This document shows positions 58,919 to 64,000 of a DNA stretch of 64,000 nt, one piece after another. Source of the DNA: Elmis aenea (taxonomy: Eukaryota > Arthropoda > Insecta > Coleoptera > Elmidae); the NCBI GenBank assembly GCA_947652605.1, contig OX393578.1, positions 62,565,415-62,629,414 on the forward strand. The letters are read 5' to 3'. The number at the start of each line of letters is the position of its first letter. Within the stretch, counting starts at the first letter, position 1. The position numbers and the translations under genes were made by a program. Below the pieces are notes generated by a model. The model had not been told where the DNA came from, did not search any database, and saw only the letters and a list, made by a program, of their open reading frames with translations.

Positions 58919-59133
58919 TATAGAAGTTACTAAGAAATTTTAAAGATTCGCAACTAATGAGTTTAAAAAAAAATTATAGGCATAATGTAATTTTCAAAAA
59001 GCAAGAACATATTAAGATTAAATATAAGTATTTTGTTCGTGGGTCTTATTTATAAACAAAATCCGAATCTTGTTTTTTAATAGACTACCATTTTTTTTAC
59101 ATTAATATATGAATGAATTTCATAATCCAAGTA

Positions 59134-60342
59134 CAGGGTGGACCAAATTCGAATGTTTTACGGGGTATCTCGGTTACCGTAATAGATACCGAAAATCTGA
59201 TTTCGGTCTCTTGGGCTATTTTTTTGAGAAAATAACGCCTATGCCATCAGATTTTTTCTATCGGATTCCATTTTGGCACTACAGACGAAAAATGAAATTT
59301 CATCATTTTTGAAAATTTGCTGTAACTTTTTTATTTATTAAATTAGAACAAAATATTATAAACGTTTTTGATACAGATTTTTATGCTTAATTTAAAAACA
59401 AAAGTAGTTTTTTCTTAACCTCCTTGACTTTCGAGATATAGAGTAAACTTACATTTTTGTAAATGGAAACTCTAGTTGACCATGACTTTATGAGAAAGAG
59501 TATTTTTTTAGCTTTTCAAAAATATATAGTTTTATATATTTGTTGCAAAAAATATTCAAGATATGGCCAATTTTGTAAAAATTCGATCATCAAAGTTAGC
59601 CATGATTTCGTAAACAAGTGATGTTTGCAATTATTAAACAACTAAACATCATTTCGAAGTAAATTTTTTAACATTTAAGCAAATCCGTGTATTATTTTGT
59701 ATTTTACAACTGTTTATTGTGGTATTGTGAACATGGCTAAATTTGAACTCTTTGAAAAGTTTAATATGTTAAAATATTACTTTGTAAGTGATAAAAATGT
59801 AGCGGCTGTTTCAGAATTTACTTGGCAATGACGTTTAGTTGTTTAATAATTGCAAACATCATGTGTTTACGAAATCATGGCTAACTTTGATGATCGAATT
59901 TTTACAAAATTGGCTATATCTTAGTTATTTTATGCAAAAAACATATAAAACTATATATTTTTGAAAAGCTGAAAAAATACTCTAACATAAAGTCATGGCC
60001 AACTAGAGTTTCCATTTAAAAAAAATGTATGTTTACTCCATATCCTGAAAGTCAAGGTAGCTATGAAAAAAATACTTTTGTTAAATTAAGCATAAAAATC
60101 TGTATAAAAAACGTTTATAACATTTTGTTCCAATTTAATAAACAAAGAAGTTACAGCAAATTTTCAAAAATGATGAAATTTCATTTTTTGTCTGTAGTGT
60201 CAAATTGGAATCCGATAGAAAAAATCTGATTGCATAGGCGTTTTTTTCTCAGAAAAATTGCCCAAGAGACCGAAATCAGATTTTCGCTATCTATTACGGT
60301 AACCGAGATACCCCGTAAAACATTCGAATTTGGTCCACCCTG
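59134..60342. mobile_element. 1.2-kb palindromic CAGGGTG element
   Basis: TA-CAGGGTGGACCAAATTCGAA at the left, TTCGAATTTGGTCCACCCTG-TA at the right. Arms of about 540 bases (59134-59676 and 59800-60342) are near-identical inverted repeats with AAACATTCG..., GGTATCTCGGTTACCGTAAT and its complement. The centre is about 120 bases. No transposase. Confidence 0.9.
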
Positions 60343-60344
60343 TA

Positions 60345-61198
60345 TACACCATTTACCTATATTCCATTCGTTCATTTCAAAGTAATACAAAATGAGTTTC
60401 AAGTTTACGTTTTACGGTTATCTCCGGAGATTCGCTATGCATCGAAGCAAAAATTGTTATTTGAAATCATTGTATCATATCATCGCATTTTATTTACCGT
60501 ATGCAGAACGATACATTCTATGATGTAAATTTCTCAAATTGGTTTATAATAAAATGTGCATTTGCAGATATAAAATTTAGTCGACTGATTCTATTACCGT
60601 TATTGCTATTTCAAAACAAAATATTACTTCAAAGATGCGGTAGAAAATATGCTCAGAAATAGTTATTTACGGAAAGTAGTTCTTTACTGGACGAGTAGGC
60701 AGTTTTGGGACGAGCCGTAAGAGAGTCCTGAAAGCATACGAGTCCAGTGAAGACACTTTACGAGTTTGTTACGTACAATATTGTTTCTGCATCCGCTACT
60801 GACACCAAAATCACTATCGTCATCATCCATAATTAAACAATAACTTAACGAACTGTAGGTGAAAACACGCTTGGTGGTATAGTGACGCTTGTTTGACAGC
60901 GCAAATTAATAAAACTTCAACTCATCACCATGGCAAACAGCTACTTTCCGGCCTAGACCTGTAAAGACTACTCATTACCATGACAACCAGTTACTTTCTG
61001 GACTAGGCCAGTAAAGATATATTTTCCTGCATAAAAATTGATCGAAACAACTTATTTTCTGGACGGACGCAGAAAAATATATAAAACACGGTTTTTGCCT
61101 GTGTACATATCCTACAACTAGGACAATATTTAGTTATTCCTTATTGTTTCTTTGCAAGGTGTACTACATATGACGTATAATTCAATACAAGAACAAGA
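60345..61198. other. intergenic with short decayed repeats
   Basis: CAGCTACTTTCCGGCCTAGA (60939) and CAGTTACTTTCTGGACTAGG (60987) are related direct units, and AAAGTAGTTCTTTACTGGAC at 60674 is a weak inverted relative. Probably an old repeat; not classified. Confidence 0.35.
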
Positions 61199-61267
61199 AA
61201 AAATAACTCAACACTGAAAGGTTCAAGAGGACCCGATTAAGATGAAGAAGTTCAAGAAGAAGAAGTC
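61199..61267 (+). repeat. LINE family 1, 3' tail
   Basis: ACACTGAAAGGTTCAAGAGG, then ACCCGATTAAGATGAAGAAG and further AAGAAGAAG repeats, as in the copies ending at 26028 and 27670. A heavily 5'-truncated insertion. Confidence 0.7.
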
Positions 61268-63745
61268 GATTGTTTTTGCTACTTTTTCGACGCCAAAACA
61301 ACTGACTGTCACACGCACCGCATCTATTTTGTTTCTCAGTGGCTTTAAAGCCCCATATCGCTTTATGCAAATGCGCTTATACGAACGAAGTGTAGTATTT
61401 ATTAGTTCCAAAGTTTAATACCACGTAAATCGATTACTAGCTACAACAGTATTACGTATTATAAGTTATAATCCAACCTGCAGGTGTAGTTAAACATATC
61501 AAATACCTGATCCACCCTAAATATTCCTCAATACCTCGGCGAATTAGCGAAAACGTCAAAGTGGCGTTTAAATCTTCGTAATCAAAATATGGCAGGCGCT
61601 GTGGGTTTACCACAGGGAAGAAATTTTAATATTTAACGCGTCTATTTTAATTATAATCGACGCGAACAAGAATGGAGAATATTTCTAAAGTCTTCAATAT
61701 GGTTATTAAATACATACATAAGCAGCCAATTTCAAAAGAGTTTTACCTTATTAAAGGCAGGAACCGTGTGTTGAAAAAGTAGAGGTAGTGAAGATCTGAT
61801 CCTTGCTGCAATTTTCATGGTGCCGGCTAGATTTCAGTGGATACCTGAGGACAACAAAACGCAAAGTTATAGCATCCAATAGTTTTTGAAAAAAACAACG
61901 AAAAACGTACCTTTTTGGTTTGCTTGAAATCAGGGTGTGAATTTTGTCGCGTAGGTACTTCTGGACTACTGCAATTCTGAAACTTAAAAATGGCGATTAT
62001 TATTAGAGAGAGTTAAAATAAATGGTTCATAAAGCGTTTTAAAAACTCACGAGTGGAATGCAATGCAATACTTGTTTAAAAAACAATTATCAAACACTAG
62101 CAAGTCAATACATGCCCCAAATCATATCAGTTCATAGGCTTTCATTTCTTTAAAACGCTTTCCAATATTTTTAATAAAACAATTTAATTTAGCTGTAGGG
62201 AAAGATCATACATTTTATTTACTGACATTTGTGGTTTGTCAAGTTGCGTTAATATATTTATATATTTAAGAAGGTAAAAATTTGCGATATTTAGATTATA
62301 GAAATAATATTGATCGGTGAATTTTAAAGCAAAATTTAAATTACTGTCAATTTTTTCACTGATACATACCTACTGCAATTTTATTTAAACAGCTTAAAAT
62401 ATAGAGGAATTCATTGAATGTTATAAAATTTTATGGTAGAGACACTGCTTTTGATAAAGCAATGTTTGAAGGTTCGCAAAAAGTTATTGACAGTTTATCA
62501 AAATTTGATAAATCTGCATACAGTTAAGTAAAATTTTTTAATTTAACCCCTTATACTCTAAGATATAGTTATTATAAGTATTTTAAGAGTAAACTTTAAA
62601 AACTGCGATTAAAAATGTTTTAAAAATATGTGAAAGGGCGAGTTCATATGATTTTTGGCTTGTATACTTTGGATGATAAGTAACGCAGGCAGTGCAGTCA
62701 AATAATAAAATTCTTCTGTGTTCATTATTTAAGTATCTACGCAGCCTACAATTGCGACTTTTTTTCAAAAAATGAAAGGGGAAGTTTTAAATTTCTTGAA
62801 AGTAAACGCTGTTACTTGATAAGCACCGCAAAAAATAACAGAAAGATATGTTCAATTCAGCTCAGAAATGAGTTTTAAACTATTAAATATTAATAAAGTT
62901 TTGTACAATGGAATAATAGGATTTGAAAGTTTAGATAATAATATTTGAATTAAATGACTCTTTCACTAATACACAAAGATTAGTGATTTTTAATTATACT
63001 TTAAAACTTTTTGCAAATCACTGATATCCATAAATGCATATCACTAAGCAACCTGCATTACTTTACTTTGCTTTAAGTCATATTGCATTGCATTCCAAAA
63101 CATTGCCTGGCCCAAACTCTGCACTGATGCAATCCTGAAACTGAGAAATGTGGCGATTATAATTAGACAGAGTTACACAAAAACCAGCCTAACAAACACT
63201 TTAACACTTCGGCAGCATTAAACTTGAATAAATTCATTGAGCAACGTATTTTGAGGACCATAATCAATATAAAACCACAACAGTCTGGATAGTTCGAGGC
63301 ACTTATACCCTAACCTTGATTGCATTAAGTACCTTAACGTAATACACCTAGAGAACCGCTTAAACGAGTAACGCACGCGAATAACCGCCTAGGACGCATC
63401 GAACGAGCGGGACTCGAACTACCAAGACTATAGACTGCCGAAAGTTAAAGGTTAAACTAAACATGTTACAAAAAACAACTCTTACATAAACCCCATCTTC
63501 TTTCTTCGCACTTATTGGGACCTACCTGAAAAAAAAATCATATAAACCTTTGCATAACGAAACTAGGTCAACGTTTTTTAACTGTACTAATTAGTGAATC
63601 ATTTTTAGTAATTTTACATATAACAAAGACTTAAGTAAAGTTGATTAACAAATTTAAGCACAATAAGCAACTAGCAATTCAGAATATAAAAACAAACAAA
63701 AATACGAACCTTAGCGTGCAAAACCCGTCGCGTTAATCCTTGAGT
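61268..63745. other. intergenic, one duplicated motif
   Basis: A stretch of about 55 bases at 61958-62012 (CTGCAATTCTGAAACTTAAA, TGGCGATTATTATTAGAGAG) recurs diverged at 63119-63175 (TGCAATCCTGAAACTGAGAA, TGGCGATTATAATTAGACAG). Otherwise no gene or repeat recognised. Confidence 0.4.
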
Positions 63746-64000
63746 TTAATCATAGTCTTCATGAAAAGATCTGTCTTTAACCAATCGGTAAAACTTCTCG
63801 ATCAAACATAAAGATGTCCACATTCTTCCACCCTGTAGCATAGCATCCTCGACTACAGCTGGTACAGATTTGTAAACAGCTGAAACTTCTGAAACAATAG
63901 AATTTTGAATGTAGAATACAAAGTGAACCAAAATTAACTTCAAAAGAAACAAAAAGTTTCTTTTTAAAAGCTAGTTTGTACATCTACACGTGATATTTGA

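Noticed and set aside
63395..63450. tRNA-like T-arm (GCGGGACTCGAACTACC on the + strand)
   Set aside because: The reverse complement resembles GTTCGAGTCCCGC, but the five-base stem does not pair and no acceptor stem or anticodon arm can be built around it.
63746..63952. Possible terminal coding exon on the - strand (ending HEDYD)
   Set aside because: There is an acceptor-like sequence upstream, but no recognisable domain, and the frame runs through TACAGGGTGGAAG, which looks like one of the CAGGGTG transposon ends in this window.
1..64000. CRISPR array or bacterial-type operon
   Set aside because: No regularly spaced short direct repeats with unique spacers occur; tandem repeats found are contiguous units inside transposon arms, and genes are intron-split.

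Overview
The window looks like AT-rich insect nuclear DNA; a beetle is my best guess, as an inference from repeat style and the gene family, not a proof. It has spliceosomal introns with GT..AG borders, a fatty acyl-CoA reductase of the insect FAR/'male sterile' type, Tigger/pogo, mariner, hAT and piggyBac relics, and non-LTR retrotransposon debris. There are no operons and no bacterial or viral genes.

Only one host gene can be read with confidence: a fatty acyl-CoA reductase on the + strand, 16689-24673, in seven coding exons. I joined it by hand through matching splice phases into a continuous 529-residue reading frame. It keeps the Rossmann TGATGFLG motif, the YxxxK catalytic pair and the C-terminal FAR_C domain, so it looks functional. 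An acceptor site at 16655, 33 bases before the first ATG, implies at least one further 5' exon that I could not locate. Its introns are loaded with transposons: intron 1 holds a mariner-type relic, a LINE fragment and a 623-bp MITE; intron 5 holds a jockey-like reverse-transcriptase scrap and a 1.85-kb near-perfect palindrome.

The second intact reading frame is the 525-residue transposase of a Tigger (pogo-like) transposon at 30938-33203, complete with terminal inverted repeats, TA target duplication and all three catalytic Asp residues.

Everything else is repeat-derived or featureless. By region: 1-9.6 kb is mostly empty with a LINE scrap and three small MITE candidates; 9.6-10.1 kb is a dead mariner; 11.9-14.5 kb is a foldback-type element with tandemly repeated 666-bp arms and a perfect 9-bp target duplication; 16.7-24.7 kb is the FAR gene; 25.4-27.7 kb has two pieces of one LINE family; 28.4-29.1 kb is a hairpin with 15-bp minisatellite arms; 30.9-35.3 kb holds Tigger plus a deleted pogo-type element that keeps a PHD-finger tail; 37.4-38.8 kb has a mariner relic and a hAT MITE inside another MITE; 40.9-43.2 kb is a LINE split by a piggyBac MITE; 44.4-50.4 kb is a dense nest of hAT elements and palindromes; 51.2-52.7 kb and 59.1-60.3 kb hold further palindromic elements; the rest to 64 kb shows little.

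A recurring theme is a group of hairpin elements sharing the terminus CAGGGTG and a TA target. Two of them carry remnants of one Tc1/mariner-type transposase (WPPRSPDLTPxD), suggesting the source of mobility for the group. I found no new enzymatic or defence system. The most novel-looking items are the two foldback elements and the CAGGGTG palindrome group.
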